Assembly: GCF_001462205.1 (NCBI RefSeq)
Contig: NZ_LKIR01000075.1
Location: 1 to 40,698 of the forward strand
Length of the DNA stretch: 40,698 nt
Direction: 5' to 3'
From: Haloparvum sedimenti
Lineage (GTDB): Archaea > Halobacteriota > Halobacteria > Halobacteriales > Haloferacaceae
Both the position numbers and the translations under genes were made by a program. The number at the start of each line of letters is the position of its first letter. Position 1 is the stretch's first letter. The notes under the pieces were generated by a model that saw only the letters and a list, made by a program, of their open reading frames with translations, was not told the DNA's origin and searched no databases. Below are positions 16,704 through 25,075 of the stretch, in pieces.

Positions 16704-17069
16704 ATGAGTGGCAACCCCGACGACGAACGACTGGAAGAGCTTCGCGAGAAGAAGATGCAGGAGCTGCAGGAGCGCGCCGGCGGCGAGGGCGGCGCGGGCG
16801 GGGCCGACGCCGAGGCCCAGCAGGCCGCCCAGGAGCGCGCGGAGGCCCAGCAGGAGGCCGTGCTCAAACAACACCTCACCGACGACGCGCGCCAGCGGCT
16901 CAACGCCGTCGAGATGTCCAAGCCGGAGTTCGCCAAGAAGGTGAAAAAGCAGGTCGCGGCGCTGGCCCAGAGCGGCCGGATCCAGGGCCGGATCGACGAG
17001 GACCAGATGAAGGAGCTGCTGCGCGAGCTCCAGCCCGACCAGAAGAGCTTCGACATCCGGCGGCGGTAA
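16704..17069 (+). CDS. PDCD5-family DNA-binding protein
   Basis: The 121-residue protein has the length and helical pattern of archaeal PDCD5 homologues: an N-terminal [16 protein letters not shown] helix, a Gly/Ala/Gln-rich linker, and the conserved core [20 protein letters not shown]. The C-terminus is basic. These small proteins are annotated as DNA-binding, but their archaeal role is unclear. A TATA-like GTTTTTCG at 16674-16681 lies 23-30 nt before the ATG. The PP-loop gene starts 4 nt after the stop, so the two form an operon. Confidence 0.92.
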   Translation: MSGNPDDERLEELREKKMQELQERAGGEGGAGGADAEAQQAAQERAEAQQEAVLKQHLTDDARQRLNAVEMSKPEFAKKVKKQVAALAQSGRIQGRIDEDQMKELLRELQPDQKSFDIRRR

Positions 17070-17073
17070 GGGG

Positions 17074-17667
17074 ATGGAGCTGGCCCTGCTGTACAGCGGG
17101 GGGAAAGACTCCTCGCTCGCCGCCCTCCTGTTGGACCGCTTCTACGACGTGCGCTGCGTGACGGGAACGTTCGGCCTCACCGACGACTACGAGCACGCCA
17201 GGCGGGCGGCCGAAGCGCTCGGCTTCCCCTTCGAGCGCGTCGACCTCGACGAGGCAGTCGCCCGCGAGGCCGCGGCGACGATGCGCGAGGACGGATTTCC
17301 CCGAAACGGCATCCAGCGCATCCACGAGCACGCCCTCGAGACGGTCGCGGAGCTCGACGTGGACGCCGTCGCGGACGGCACGCGCCGCGACGACCGCGTC
17401 CCCACCGTCTCACGCGCGCAAGCGCAGAGCCTCGAGGACAGACACGGCGTCGACTACATCGCCCCCCTCTCCGGGTTCGGTCGCCACGCCGTCGACCGGC
17501 TCGTGACCGCCACCTTCGAGGTGGAGCAGGGGCCAAGCGAGAAGATCGAGAAGGCCGACTACGAAGGGGAGATCCGCGCGCTCCTCCGCGCGGAGGACGG
17601 CGACGAGGTCGTCGCCGACGTGTTCCCCGACCACGAACAGACGTACGTCCACGGGCGCGCCGAGTAG
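17074..17667 (+). CDS. PP-loop (N-type ATP pyrophosphatase) family protein
   Basis: The 197-residue protein opens with LALLYSGGKDSSLAALLL, the PP-loop that binds ATP for adenylation of a substrate. Later motifs VADGTRRDDRVPTVSRA and YIAPLSGFGR are typical of a short archaeal branch related to tRNA-modifying and amide-forming PP-loop enzymes. The substrate is unknown. The start is ATG 17074, 4 nt after the PDCD5 gene, in a pairing that suggests translation-linked expression. T-rich CTTTCTTCC at about 17691 lies between this gene and its convergent neighbour. Confidence 0.85.
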   Translation: MELALLYSGGKDSSLAALLLDRFYDVRCVTGTFGLTDDYEHARRAAEALGFPFERVDLDEAVAREAAATMREDGFPRNGIQRIHEHALETVAELDVDAVADGTRRDDRVPTVSRAQAQSLEDRHGVDYIAPLSGFGRHAVDRLVTATFEVEQGPSEKIEKADYEGEIRALLRAEDGDEVVADVFPDHEQTYVHGRAE

Positions 17668-17711
17668 CGCGCCGCGGGCGTAACCGCCCCCTTTCTTCCG
17701 TCTCCCGGCGG

Positions 17712-18893
17712 CTACCGCTCCGTCTCCGCGATCACGTCGCTCGCGAGGTCCCGGACGTCCCGCGCCTCCGCGAGGCGGTCGTGAACCGTGCCGGAGGCGA
17801 CCAGTTCCAGTTCGTCGTCGTCCAGCTCCGCCCGCACCGTCGCAGCCTCCCGAACGCGCTCGTAGTCGTCGTTTCGCGTCGCCGTCAGCACGTCCCGGAG
17901 CGTCGCGACCGTCTCCTCGTCGGCGAACCGGGAGACGACGGGGATCAGCTCCTCGATCCGGTAGCGGAGCTCCTCGGCCGACTCCGGGGGCCACGCCAGC
18001 GCGAACGGCTCGCCGTCCAACCGCTCCAGATACGTCCGGTGGACCGCGACCGTCCGGCGGAGCGCACCGGGGTCGTCGACGTAGTGGTCCAGCTTCGACT
18101 GCGAGTAGTCGGCGTACTCCAACAGGTCCGGCACCGGCTCCTCGGCGGCGGGGTACTCCTCCACGTACTCCGTCAGGTCGGTCGGCGGCTCGTCCACGTC
18201 GATCAGCGGCGCGGACCCGGCCCGCTCCAGCAGGTCGAACAGCTCGCGGGCGCTCTCGTCCTTCTTGAACCGGCGGAAGTCCGCCTCGACCGCCTCGTTG
18301 TACTCCGTGACCGGCTCGCGGAGGCGGTCGACGGGCGCGTCGAGGTCGACCTCCGCGGCGTTCGCGAGGTCCGTCAGCTCGTCCACGCGGTCGTCCAGCT
18401 CGGAGCGCGCGGCGTTGGCGTCCCGGCGCGCGCGCCGATAGTCGTCGAGCGCCTCGTCGCGGCGTTCCAGCAGGTGGACGTACTCGCGGGCGGCCTCGAG
18501 GTGGTCGCGGGCCGCCTCGAAGTCCGACTCGGAGAGCCGGCGCTTGTCGACCGCCTCGTTGGCCGCCGCGAAGGCGTCGGCGGCGAGCGCGTCCGCCTCG
18601 ACGTCCGTGACGCCCTCGAACGCGCTCTCGAACTGGACGTACGCGCCGAAGTCGCCCGTCCCGACCGCGTCCTCCTCGTAGTCGTCGAGCACCCGGACCG
18701 CGTTCCGGTAGCGGTCCGCAGCGGCCTCCACGCGCTCGCGTCCGAGGTCCGCGATCCGCGCATCGATCGCCGCGAGGTCGTCGTACGCCTCGCGGAGATC
18801 GGCCGCGGCCGTCGCCGCCTCTCGGACCGCCCCCGCGGTCGGTCCCGGTCGCCCGTCGGCGGCGGCGTTCGCGCCGGGTCCCGAGTCATCCAT
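17712..18893 (-). CDS. Haloarchaeal coiled-coil protein, uncharacterised
   Basis: The 393-residue protein is very acidic with long heptad-like helices, particularly residues 25-200 (for example LREAYDDLAAIDARIADLGR). There are no membrane segments and no catalytic motif. The mid region DVDEPPTDLTEYVEEYPAAE interrupts the helices. The pattern resembles structural or SMC-arm-like coiled coils, but there is no ATPase. Its start lies 3 nt after the hisI stop, so it is expressed from the hisI promoter. A direct role in histidine synthesis is not implied. Confidence 0.8.
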   Translation of the reverse strand: MDDSGPGANAAADGRPGPTAGAVREAATAAADLREAYDDLAAIDARIADLGRERVEAAADRYRNAVRVLDDYEEDAVGTGDFGAYVQFESAFEGVTDVEADALAADAFAAANEAVDKRRLSESDFEAARDHLEAAREYVHLLERRDEALDDYRRARRDANAARSELDDRVDELTDLANAAEVDLDAPVDRLREPVTEYNEAVEADFRRFKKDESARELFDLLERAGSAPLIDVDEPPTDLTEYVEEYPAAEEPVPDLLEYADYSQSKLDHYVDDPGALRRTVAVHRTYLERLDGEPFALAWPPESAEELRYRIEELIPVVSRFADEETVATLRDVLTATRNDDYERVREAATVRAELDDDELELVASGTVHDRLAEARDVRDLASDVIAETER

Positions 18894-18896
18894 CGG

Positions 18897-19313
18897 TCAG
18901 TACACCTCGTCGGGATCGAACACCCGCTCGCCGACGTGCTCGCCGTCGACGGTCCGGTGGAAACAGGAGCGGTGCCCGGTGTGGCAGGCGCCGCCCGCCT
19001 GCTCGACGACGTACAGCAGCGCGTCGGCGTCGCAGTCGACGCGGACCTCCTCGACGGTCTGCGTGTGGCCCGAGGAGGCCCCCTTGTGCCACAACTCGTC
19101 GCGTGACCGGGAGTAGTAGTGCGCCTCGCCCGTCTCGCGGGTGCGTTCGAGCGCCTCGGGGGAGACGTACGCGAGCATCAGCACCTCGCCGGTCTCGGCG
19201 TCCTGTGCGACGGCGGGGACGAGACCGCTCTCGCCGAAGTCCATCTCGACCTCGCCGCGGGCCCCCCCGTCGTCCGCATCGCCCGTCTCACCGGTCGTCG
19301 CGTCGTCACTCAT
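18897..19313 (-). CDS. hisI: Phosphoribosyl-AMP cyclohydrolase
   Basis: The 138-residue monofunctional HisI catalyses the third step of histidine synthesis, opening the adenine ring of phosphoribosyl-AMP. Family motifs are [18 protein letters not shown], the metal-binding [14 protein letters not shown] and [12 protein letters not shown]. The first 20 residues are an acidic extension common in halophiles. No HisE domain is fused. It heads a two-gene operon with the coiled-coil gene 3 nt downstream. The ATG lies within CTCAT-GA-ATGAG, a small inverted repeat of doubtful meaning. Confidence 0.95.
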   Translation of the reverse strand: MSDDATTGETGDADDGGARGEVEMDFGESGLVPAVAQDAETGEVLMLAYVSPEALERTRETGEAHYYSRSRDELWHKGASSGHTQTVEEVRVDCDADALLYVVEQAGGACHTGHRSCFHRTVDGEHVGERVFDPDEVY

Positions 19314-19400
19314 GAATGAGGGGACGGGCAGGCCGCGAATAGTCCTTTTGTCTGTCTCGGGGCGACGGGAATCGCTCCGAGGTCGAACGTCGGCGCCCGA

Positions 19401-20438
19401 TCAGGCCGCCCCGACCGCACGCAACAGCGCGAACAGCAGGTCGCCGTACGTTAGCCCGAGCACCAGTCCGACGAACAGCGGGACGACGAACGGCATTCCG
19501 GGGGAGACCCAGACCGTCTCGCGCGCGGCGACCGTCTCCAGTCCCTCCCGCAGGGCCTCCGGGTCGGTGCCGTACGCCGATCCCTCGATCTCCGCGAGGA
19601 ACCGCTCGGCGGCCCAGGGGTCCGCGGTCGGAGCCGCCTTCGACTCCGCGGCACGACCCGCTTCCCACTCCGCGGCCGCGTCCTCGAGATCCTCCCCGAC
19701 CGACTCCCCGCCGTCGGTTGCGGGACCGACGTGCGTCCCGCCGTCCGTCGGGTCGTGCGTCTCGCCGACGCTCGCGGGATCTCGGAACCGATCGGGGTCG
19801 GCCCGCACGTCCGTGAGCCTCAGCCCGCGCCAGCGCAGGTACATCCGGAGGGCATCAAGGTCCAGCCCGCGCCGGGTGAACCCCGCTCGCGTCTCGAACA
19901 GCCGCCCGTGGAGGTGCGGGAGCCGCCCGATCGGAACGCGTTTGGCGAGGAACATCGCCGCAGAGAACCGACCGCGTGCGGCGTTGTACGCACCGAGTCC
20001 GACCGGGTACAGCGCCCCGAGGATAACGGCGTTCGTCAGCACCGTCAGCGAAAAGACGCCGACGTAGGTCCGCACCGCCGGAAACGCCGGGAGCCACGCG
20101 ATCGGTAGGTAGTAGCTCGGGTAGGTGGGGAACAGCAGCGCGAGCGCGATCAGCGCCTTCGCGTCCGCACCGCCGAACCCCCCCACGTACCAGAAGGCGT
20201 AGCCGAGCGGCGCGACCACGAGCAGGCTGACCGCGATCCGGGTCAGAAAGAGGTCGCCGCCCACGCCCGCGAGCGGCCAGCGCGCGGCCACGTCCCACAG
20301 CAGCAGGGCCGCGCCGAGGAGGTATAGCGGCGGCCAGACGCGGTTGGGGACGCGCCGCGTCCGCACGTCGCGATAGGCGGCCCACGCGAAGACGGGGACC
20401 GCGACGAGCCGGAACAGGTCCGGCGCCGAGGCGATCAT
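19401..20438 (-). CDS. pibD: Archaeal prepilin/preflagellin peptidase (A24 family, PibD-like)
   Basis: The 345-residue membrane aspartyl protease removes class III signal peptides from pilins and archaellins. The catalytic aspartates are D24 in AYRDVRTRRVPN and D93 in GGFGGADAKALIALA, the family GxGD-type site. N-terminal helices are followed by a cytoplasmic acidic insertion of about 130 residues (roughly 185-315) and one last membrane segment. The insertion makes it longer than minimal family members. The start is ATG 20438. No pilin genes are adjacent, as is usual for haloarchaea. Confidence 0.93.
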   Translation of the reverse strand: MIASAPDLFRLVAVPVFAWAAYRDVRTRRVPNRVWPPLYLLGAALLLWDVAARWPLAGVGGDLFLTRIAVSLLVVAPLGYAFWYVGGFGGADAKALIALALLFPTYPSYYLPIAWLPAFPAVRTYVGVFSLTVLTNAVILGALYPVGLGAYNAARGRFSAAMFLAKRVPIGRLPHLHGRLFETRAGFTRRGLDLDALRMYLRWRGLRLTDVRADPDRFRDPASVGETHDPTDGGTHVGPATDGGESVGEDLEDAAAEWEAGRAAESKAAPTADPWAAERFLAEIEGSAYGTDPEALREGLETVAARETVWVSPGMPFVVPLFVGLVLGLTYGDLLFALLRAVGAA

Positions 20439-20611
20439 ACTCGAGCCGCGGTCGCCGGGGAGTTAGGGGTTCGGATCGCCCGCGGCCAGGCCCGCAGCCG
20501 GGAGCGGGTCCACAAGAACGAGTGACAAAGAGGGGAGAAAACGGGGGGTTGGCGGGCGGCGGTGGCGGCGTCAAAAATCGGGGAGCGATATGGCCTCGCG
20601 GCCGGGCAACC

Positions 20612-21001
20612 TCAGATGACGCGGTTCTGAAGGTAGTCGAGGTGCTTCGCGTTGTAAACGATCCGGACCTCCTCGGCGTCCGGACTGCCGATGCAGGTCA
20701 GGCGTACGTTCTTCTCCTCGACCTCCTCGTCGGAGAGGATCTGCTGCATGTCCATGTTGATGTCACCCTCCTTGACGATGGCCGCGCAGTTCGCGCAGGC
20801 ACCGGCGCGGCAGGAGAAGGGCCAGTCGTAGCCCTGCGCCTCCGCAGCCTCGAGGATGTACTCGCCCTGGTTCACGTCGAGGGTGCCGTAATCCTCCCCG
20901 TCGAGACCGGCGTCCGCCGCCTTCTCGAAGAGGTCGTCGTCGTCCATCGACCAACCGTGGTCGTCGAGCACTTCGTAGTTGAGGTATTCTACCGTGGGCA
21001 T
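20612..21001 (-). CDS. Halophilic 2Fe-2S plant-type ferredoxin
   Basis: The 129-residue protein binds one [2Fe-2S] cluster through C64, C69, C72 (CRAGACANC) and C103 (LTCIG). Residues 5-40 form the extra acidic helical insertion characteristic of halobacterial ferredoxins, which replaces a short loop of plant ferredoxin. It serves as electron carrier for 2-oxoacid oxidoreductases and other enzymes. The start is ATG 21001 ([10 protein letters not shown]). The upstream AT-rich segment 21080-21115 contains TTTATC and TATATCG on the gene's strand. The 292-bp gap to the oxidase gene holds nothing else recognisable apart from degenerate GGCACAGATCGGC-like duplications near 21140-21185. Confidence 0.95.
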   Translation of the reverse strand: MPTVEYLNYEVLDDHGWSMDDDDLFEKAADAGLDGEDYGTLDVNQGEYILEAAEAQGYDWPFSCRAGACANCAAIVKEGDINMDMQQILSDEEVEEKNVRLTCIGSPDAEEVRIVYNAKHLDYLQNRVI

Positions 21002-21085
21002 CAGGCGCGAATTCGACGCCCACCTCATTAGGCTTTGCTGTTCGATAGAAACGAGCGCCGCCCCGCCACGGATCCGTGACGCGGT

Positions 21086-21114
21086 GATAAATGAGAAGAC
21101 GCGATATAGAAATC
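21086..21114 (-). promoter_or_regulatory. TTCTATATCGC motif, copy 1
   Basis: Read on the minus strand this segment begins GATTTCTATATCGCG and ends TTTATC. It lies 85-113 nt upstream of the ferredoxin start and points towards it. Related segments are at 23876-23903 and 24971-24999. It could contain an upstream TATA box or a regulator site. Confidence 0.45.
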
Positions 21115-21293
21115 GCAATGCCGGAGCCGGTCCCGCAAGCCGGGGACACAGATCGGCACTGAACCGAGGCACAGATCGGCAGTGAAGCGAGACACGGGCC
21201 GGAGACAGGATCAACCGCCAGGGACGGAACCGAAACGGACACGGAGAAAAGCGCGGTGTCGTGATACCCCCACCCCGCAGTATCGACGCGGCG

Positions 21294-22436
21294 CTACAGC
21301 TCGTAGCCCGCGTAGTCCATCAGCTGGGCGAAGATGTCCGAGTCCATCGCCTCCTCGTAGACGATGCCACCGACCATCCCGCCGGGGTAGCTGTTCCCGT
21401 TCATCGCGTGGCTCACCTTGTGGCAGTGGAGCAGGTAGATCCCGGGGTCGGCGTCGGCCTCGAACTCGATGGTCTTGCGCTCGGCCGGCGCGATGTTGAC
21501 CACGTCCTGGTCGTACTGGGCGACCTCCGGGATCGGCGAGCCGTCCTTCTCGACCACCTTGAACCGGTGGTTGTGGGTGTGGAGCGGATGGCTCATGTAG
21601 CCGTTGTTGGCGAAGTGGACGCGGACGGTGTCACCCTGCGAGACGATGATCGGCGAGCCGTCCTCGGGGTGGAGCGTCCGCGGCGCCGACCGGCCGTTGA
21701 TGGTGAACGTGTCCGGGCTCCGGTCGCGGGCGCTGTAGGAGACGTCCTCGCCAGCGAACTGGCGGTTGAGCCGGGAGTCCCAGTCTTTCACCGTCATGAA
21801 CAGCTCCTGATCGGCCGGCTCGTACCCCTCGGGGTCGACCCGGAAGAAGCCGTACATCCCCATGTCGATGTGGCGGTGGGTCTGGTAGTGGCAGTGGTAG
21901 AGGTGCGTACCGGGGACGTTCGCGGGGATCTCGTAGGTGTGGCTCTCCCCGGGCGCGACCGTGATCCCGGTGGTCGTCGGGACGCCGTCGTTCTCCCAGG
22001 TCTTGCTGACGCCGTGGAAGTGGACCGTATGAGGCATGTCGGCCTCGGTGTTGTCGAGCGTCACCTCGATGTCCTCGCCCTCGGTCGTTCGGAGGACCGG
22101 ACCGGGTACGCTCGGCGCGCGGTCGTCGGCCTGCCACGCCCACACGCGGGGCAGCTCGACCGGCCCACCCATCGCGTCACCGGGGTGAACGGGGAGCCGC
22201 GAGGTGACCGACCGGAGCGTCACCTGGTTGTTCTGCTCCGGGAGGTCGACGACCTGCGGCGCCGCGGCCGCGGGGAGGTCCGCGTCCCCTTCGGCCTGCG
22301 CGACGCCGTCCCCGTCCGAGGTCCCGTTCCGGGGCGCGGCACACCCCGCAAGCCCCAGAACGCCCGCCGATCCCGTCGCACGTACGAAATCCCGCCGTGA
22401 GAGCTCCGTCCCGGGAGCACCGATCTGGTTCGTCAT
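21294..22436 (-). CDS. Two-domain multicopper oxidase, Tat-exported lipoprotein
   Basis: The 380-residue protein has a twin-arginine signal ([21 protein letters not shown]) ending in lipobox Cys32, so it is probably anchored outside the membrane. Cupredoxin domain 1 spans about residues 60-200 and domain 2 about 210-360. Copper motifs are VHFHG (139-142), [12 protein letters not shown] (181-192), HPLHTHNH (283-290) and HCHKVSHAM (337-345). Both domains contain an HCH type-1-like site, which points to the rarer two-domain subclass with type-1 copper in each domain. Substrate is unknown; laccase-like oxidation or nitrite chemistry are possible. Confidence 0.9.
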   Translation of the reverse strand: MTNQIGAPGTELSRRDFVRATGSAGVLGLAGCAAPRNGTSDGDGVAQAEGDADLPAAAAPQVVDLPEQNNQVTLRSVTSRLPVHPGDAMGGPVELPRVWAWQADDRAPSVPGPVLRTTEGEDIEVTLDNTEADMPHTVHFHGVSKTWENDGVPTTTGITVAPGESHTYEIPANVPGTHLYHCHYQTHRHIDMGMYGFFRVDPEGYEPADQELFMTVKDWDSRLNRQFAGEDVSYSARDRSPDTFTINGRSAPRTLHPEDGSPIIVSQGDTVRVHFANNGYMSHPLHTHNHRFKVVEKDGSPIPEVAQYDQDVVNIAPAERKTIEFEADADPGIYLLHCHKVSHAMNGNSYPGGMVGGIVYEEAMDSDIFAQLMDYAGYEL

Positions 22437-22460
22437 AAGCAGGTGAACGTATTCGGGGCG

Positions 22461-22525
22461 ACCTTACAAACCCGAACGCACGTTCTCAGAGGGTTATAAC
22501 GCGAGAACGGGGGAAGCACTTATGT
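22461..22525. promoter_or_regulatory. Divergent promoter region of the copper oxidase
   Basis: On the minus strand a TATA-like GTTTGTAAG at about 22463-22471 sits 27-35 nt before the oxidase ATG. Overlapping inverted repeats are adjacent: GAACG-CA-CGTTC at 22474-22485, and CGTTCTC at 22481-22487 with GAGAACG at 22503-22509. A plus-strand TATA-like CACTTATG follows at about 22518. The repeats could be operators acting on both directions. Confidence 0.45.
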
Positions 22526-22635
22526 TTCCGTTTCTCGAAATAACGGCCTTGGACCGAAAACGGCCCTCACCGCCTGCACAGTTCTCACCGCTGACAATCG
22601 GGGCCAAACACTTATCGCTCGCTCGGCGTCGATTC

Positions 22636-22740
22636 ATGTATGGACGTTTCTTCCGTCGTGAGCACGCGGATAGTGGCCGCTCGCGGACCCACGACATGAC
22701 GCAACTCCGTGCCCAAAGAGGGAGCGCTGAGGCAAGATGA
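22636..22740 (+). CDS. Possible 34-residue upstream ORF coupled to the next gene
   Basis: The frame starts at ATG 22636 (MYGRFFRREHADSG) and its TGA overlaps the ATG of the next gene in ATGA. A TATA-like ACACTTATC at 22608-22616 is placed about 20-28 nt upstream, so ribosomes on a leaderless mRNA would meet this ATG first. The peptide is basic, unlike normal haloarchaeal proteins, so it is more likely a translational control element than a functional protein. Confidence 0.35.
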   Translation: MYGRFFRREHADSGRSRTHDMTQLRAQRGSAEAR

Positions 22741-23348
22741 CCCCACTTTCCGCGGCCGTGGAAGCGGCCGACAGCGTGCTCCTCACCGGGCCACCCATGA
22801 GCGGGGAGTACGACCTGTTCCACCGCCTGCTCCACGAGTGGACGTCGTCACCGATCGTGATCTCCACCGGTCGCACCGCCGAGAAAGTCAGGGCCGACCA
22901 CGAGCGAATCACGGGCGCGACCGACGACCGCGTCGTCGTGATCGACTGCATGACGCGCGACCGCGAGCTTTCGGCCGACGGCGCCGACGAGACGCGGTAC
23001 GTCGCCTCGCCCGGCAACCTCACCGACCTCGGTGTCCAGTTCACGGAGCTCACCGATGAGGCCACCCCCGCGACCCCTCACGCGGTCGGCCTCGACTCCC
23101 TCTCGCAGCTCCTGATGTTCTCCGACCCCGACCGCGTCCACCGCTTCACGCGCGCACTCGCGACACAGGCCGCGAACGAGGGCTGGCCGTTCGTCGCGAC
23201 CCTCGGGTCGACGATGCACGACGAATCGGTCAGACACACGCTCCACGAGGCGTTCGACGCGCTCGTGGAGACGCGCGTCGAGGGCGACGAGCGCCAGTTC
23301 CGCGTCCGCGAACGCGTCGACGGGCCGAGCGACTGGACCGCATTCTGA
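22737..23348 (+). CDS. Degenerate RecA/KaiC-like protein, haloarchaeal
   Basis: The 203-residue protein has a beta-strand followed by LLTGPPMSGEYDLFHRLL, where a Walker A loop would be but without the Lys-Thr/Ser (GEYD in its place). Further strands PIVISTGRTAEKV, RVVVIDCMT and PHAVGLDSLSQLLMFSD follow the order of a RecA fold. Such degenerate KaiC/GvpD-like proteins are common in haloarchaea and their role is unknown, perhaps signalling or regulation. ATG 22737 overlaps the stop of a 34-codon upstream frame. Confidence 0.75.
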   Translation: MTPLSAAVEAADSVLLTGPPMSGEYDLFHRLLHEWTSSPIVISTGRTAEKVRADHERITGATDDRVVVIDCMTRDRELSADGADETRYVASPGNLTDLGVQFTELTDEATPATPHAVGLDSLSQLLMFSDPDRVHRFTRALATQAANEGWPFVATLGSTMHDESVRHTLHEAFDALVETRVEGDERQFRVRERVDGPSDWTAF

Positions 23349-23404
23349 GCGATAGCGATACTGAGTGATGCAGACCGATTCAGACACCTCGATTTTTTGA
23401 AACT

Positions 23405-23768
23405 CGCGGCGGTGCGGTGCTGTGTGGTCGCGGAGCGTTGCGGTTGCGGTGCCGTACTGTCGGCGCGCGCCGCGGCGCCCCTGTGGCGCCGCGACCGCGC
23501 GAGGGAGGCGGCGGCGCGGCCGCCTGCGGTGCGTTGCGGTTTCGCGGCCGCGCCGCCGCCGAGGCTGGGGAGGGACGAGGCTGCTGTGCGGTTGCGGTGC
23601 GGGGTGGGGCTGAAAGGGGCAGCCGGCTCGATCCGGCCCCGACGACGTAAGCACCGCAGCGGGCTGTGCGGAGAGCGAGGAGCGCAGCGAGGCGCGGCCG
23701 GTCGAGCCGGCTGGGGCTTTCGAGGTGTTGCTGTCCAGATCAGCAGGATCCGCACCAGTCACAGAAAC
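23405..23768 (+). repeat. Hairpin repeat family 1, copy B (expanded)
   Basis: The core GGCGGCGGCGCGGCCG...CGGCCGCGCCGCCGCC-GAGGCTGGGGAGG lies at about 23508-23573. It is preceded by an extra hairpin CGCGGCGCC/GGCGCCGCG and by GCGGTG-rich sequence at 23405-23450. The tail CTGAAAGGGGCAGCCGGCT and the later CTGTCCAG..CAGCAGGATC match copy C. An 84-bp insertion interrupts the tail at 23622-23712. It occupies most of the 630-bp gap 23349-23978, where I see no gene. Confidence 0.8.
23621..23712. mobile_element. MITE-like insert inside repeat copy B
   Basis: Copy C has one AGCCGGCT followed by GGGGCTTTC. Copy B has AGCCGGCT at 23621-23628, then 76 extra bases, then a second AGCCGGCT at 23705-23712 followed by GGGGCTTTC. 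The extra segment begins and ends with near-perfect inverted repeats (AGCCGGCTCGATCCGGCC against GGCCGGTCGAGCCGGCT). This is the layout of a small non-autonomous element with an 8-bp duplication, though AGCCGGCT is itself palindromic. Confidence 0.5.
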
Positions 23769-23875
23769 AACGCAATCTGACAGAAAGACAGAACGAACCG
23801 CGTAGTAGACTCAGTATCGTTATTAGTCGGGCCTCGGCGCCAGTTCGAGAGCCAACAGAGGACCAGGCCCAGTCG

Positions 23876-23903
23876 TTCTATATCGCGCTATGAGATATAT
23901 TGT
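23876..23903 (+). promoter_or_regulatory. TTCTATATCGC motif, copy 3
   Basis: The segment starts GTTCTATATCGCG and ends ATATATTG, 76-103 nt upstream of the DUF5783 gene and pointing towards it. It shares TTCTATATCGCG with copy 1. The gene's own TATA-like ACTTTTTG is separate, at about 23949. Confidence 0.45.
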
Positions 23904-23978
23904 CCGAGCCGTACGCGGCTCCGAGCGTTCGAGGCGCGTACCGGCCGACTTTTTGCCGGCCGCGGCGGACCGTCGGCC

Positions 23979-24299
23979 ATGACCGACTTCGACCCCGAGA
24001 AGTTCGAGGACAAGTACGTCCACTACTTCCAGGAGCTCCAGCGCGCGTACAAGAACGCCTTCAACCAGATGAACGAGCGGTACGACTCCGAACTGATCCA
24101 CGGCATCGACCAGATGGTGCTCAACGAGTCGGAACCGTTCTACGAGGACGGGGAGTTCCGGGTCGAACTCCCCGAGAACCCGCGCGAGCGGCTCACCGGC
24201 GTGCTGGTCGACGACGAGAAGTTCGAGGAAACGCTGGAGGTCTACGTCGAGACGATCGAAGAAGAGCTCCATCGAGTTCTCGGGGTCGAGAAGCCCTGA
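23979..24299 (+). CDS. DUF5783-family haloarchaeal protein
   Basis: The 106-residue acidic protein (MTDFDPEKFEDKYVHYFQEL) matches a small conserved haloarchaeal family of unknown function. It is predicted mostly helical: helices around residues 8-35 and 80-100, with YDSELIHGIDQMVLNESEPF between. No cysteines or catalytic motifs are seen. ACTTTTTG about 25-30 nt before the ATG is a good TATA position for a leaderless transcript. The neighbours give no functional hint. Confidence 0.88.
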   Translation: MTDFDPEKFEDKYVHYFQELQRAYKNAFNQMNERYDSELIHGIDQMVLNESEPFYEDGEFRVELPENPRERLTGVLVDDEKFEETLEVYVETIEEELHRVLGVEKP

Positions 24300-24371
24300 A
24301 ACCCCGGTATTCGGAGTCCGTACTGCGGGAATGAACCAAAGGCATAAGCCGCCACACTGCCAAGCACGGGT

Positions 24372-24749
24372 ATGAGCACGGAATCCGCGGAGACGGAGGA
24401 CGACCTGCGCGACCGCATCACGAACTTCCTGCGGCGCAACTTCCCCCAGATCCAGATGCACGGCGGCGACGCGGCCATCAGCCACCTCGACCGCGAGGCG
24501 GGCGAGGTCCACATCCAGCTCGGCGGCGCCTGTTCCGGCTGCGGCATCTCCCCGATGACGATCCAGGCGATCAAGTCCCGGATGGTCAAGGAGATCCCGG
24601 AGATCGACACGGTCCACGCCGACACGGGCATGAGCGCCGGCGCGGACGGCGACCTCGGCGGCACCAGCAGCGGTGACAGCGGCATGAGCCCCTCGTTCCC
24701 CGGCGAGTCCGACGGCGAGGACGACGAGGGCCCGCAAGCTCCGTTCTGA
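24372..24749 (+). CDS. NifU-like (Nfu) iron-sulfur scaffold domain protein, paralogue 1
   Basis: The 125-residue protein has the NifU C-terminal domain with HGGDAAISHLDREAGEV and the cluster motif C54-S-G-C57 (GGACSGCGIS). Such proteins assemble or carry [4Fe-4S] clusters as dimers. Residues 90-125 are a Gly/Ser/Asp-rich tail absent from the minimal domain. TATA-like CATAAGCC at 24343-24350 is 22-29 nt before ATG 24372. A second, shorter paralogue is at 36388. Confidence 0.93.
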   Translation: MSTESAETEDDLRDRITNFLRRNFPQIQMHGGDAAISHLDREAGEVHIQLGGACSGCGISPMTIQAIKSRMVKEIPEIDTVHADTGMSAGADGDLGGTSSGDSGMSPSFPGESDGEDDEGPQAPF

Positions 24750-24754
24750 GGGCG

Positions 24755-24772
24755 TCTTCTTTCCGTTTTTCT
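24755..24772 (+). terminator. T-rich terminator after NifU-like gene 1
   Basis: CTTCTTTCCGTTTTTCTC begins about 6 nt after the stop codon, a typical archaeal T-run. The rest of the 326-bp gap to 25075 holds the motif at 24971 and a TATA-like CTTTTTGC near 25047-25054. I see no gene in it. Confidence 0.5.
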
Positions 24773-24970
24773 CACCTTCCGGAGCGGCCGCGCTGTTCGA
24801 GCCGCTCCCGACACGCCCGACCGAGGCGCTCCTGGCCACACGACTGAGAGACATCCGCACGATCGTGCAGCGCTCCCGCCTCCGGCTACGGCGTAGATCG
24901 CGGTCTCGAACGACATACCGCCGATACCGCCCGAGGCATCGTGTTCGACCGTGGCCGATGCCGACGCCAC

Positions 24971-24999
24971 GATAAATCAGATACTGCGATACAGAAATC
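24971..24999 (-). promoter_or_regulatory. TTCTATATCGC motif, copy 2
   Basis: Read on the minus strand this runs from GATTTCTGTATCGC to TTTATC, matching copy 1 at about three-quarters of 29 positions with the same spacing. It lies 77-105 nt before the PPC-domain gene but points away from it. Confidence 0.4.
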
Positions 25000-25075
25000 C
25001 GACCACACGTCGCAGCCGGCGGCGATTCGCGGCGGACGGGGAACGCTTTTTGCTCGCGGCGCGTCACTCGACTCC

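Noticed and set aside
19311-19320. Inverted repeat at the hisI start codon as an operator
   Set aside because: Five-base arms with a 2-nt gap are too short to separate from chance.
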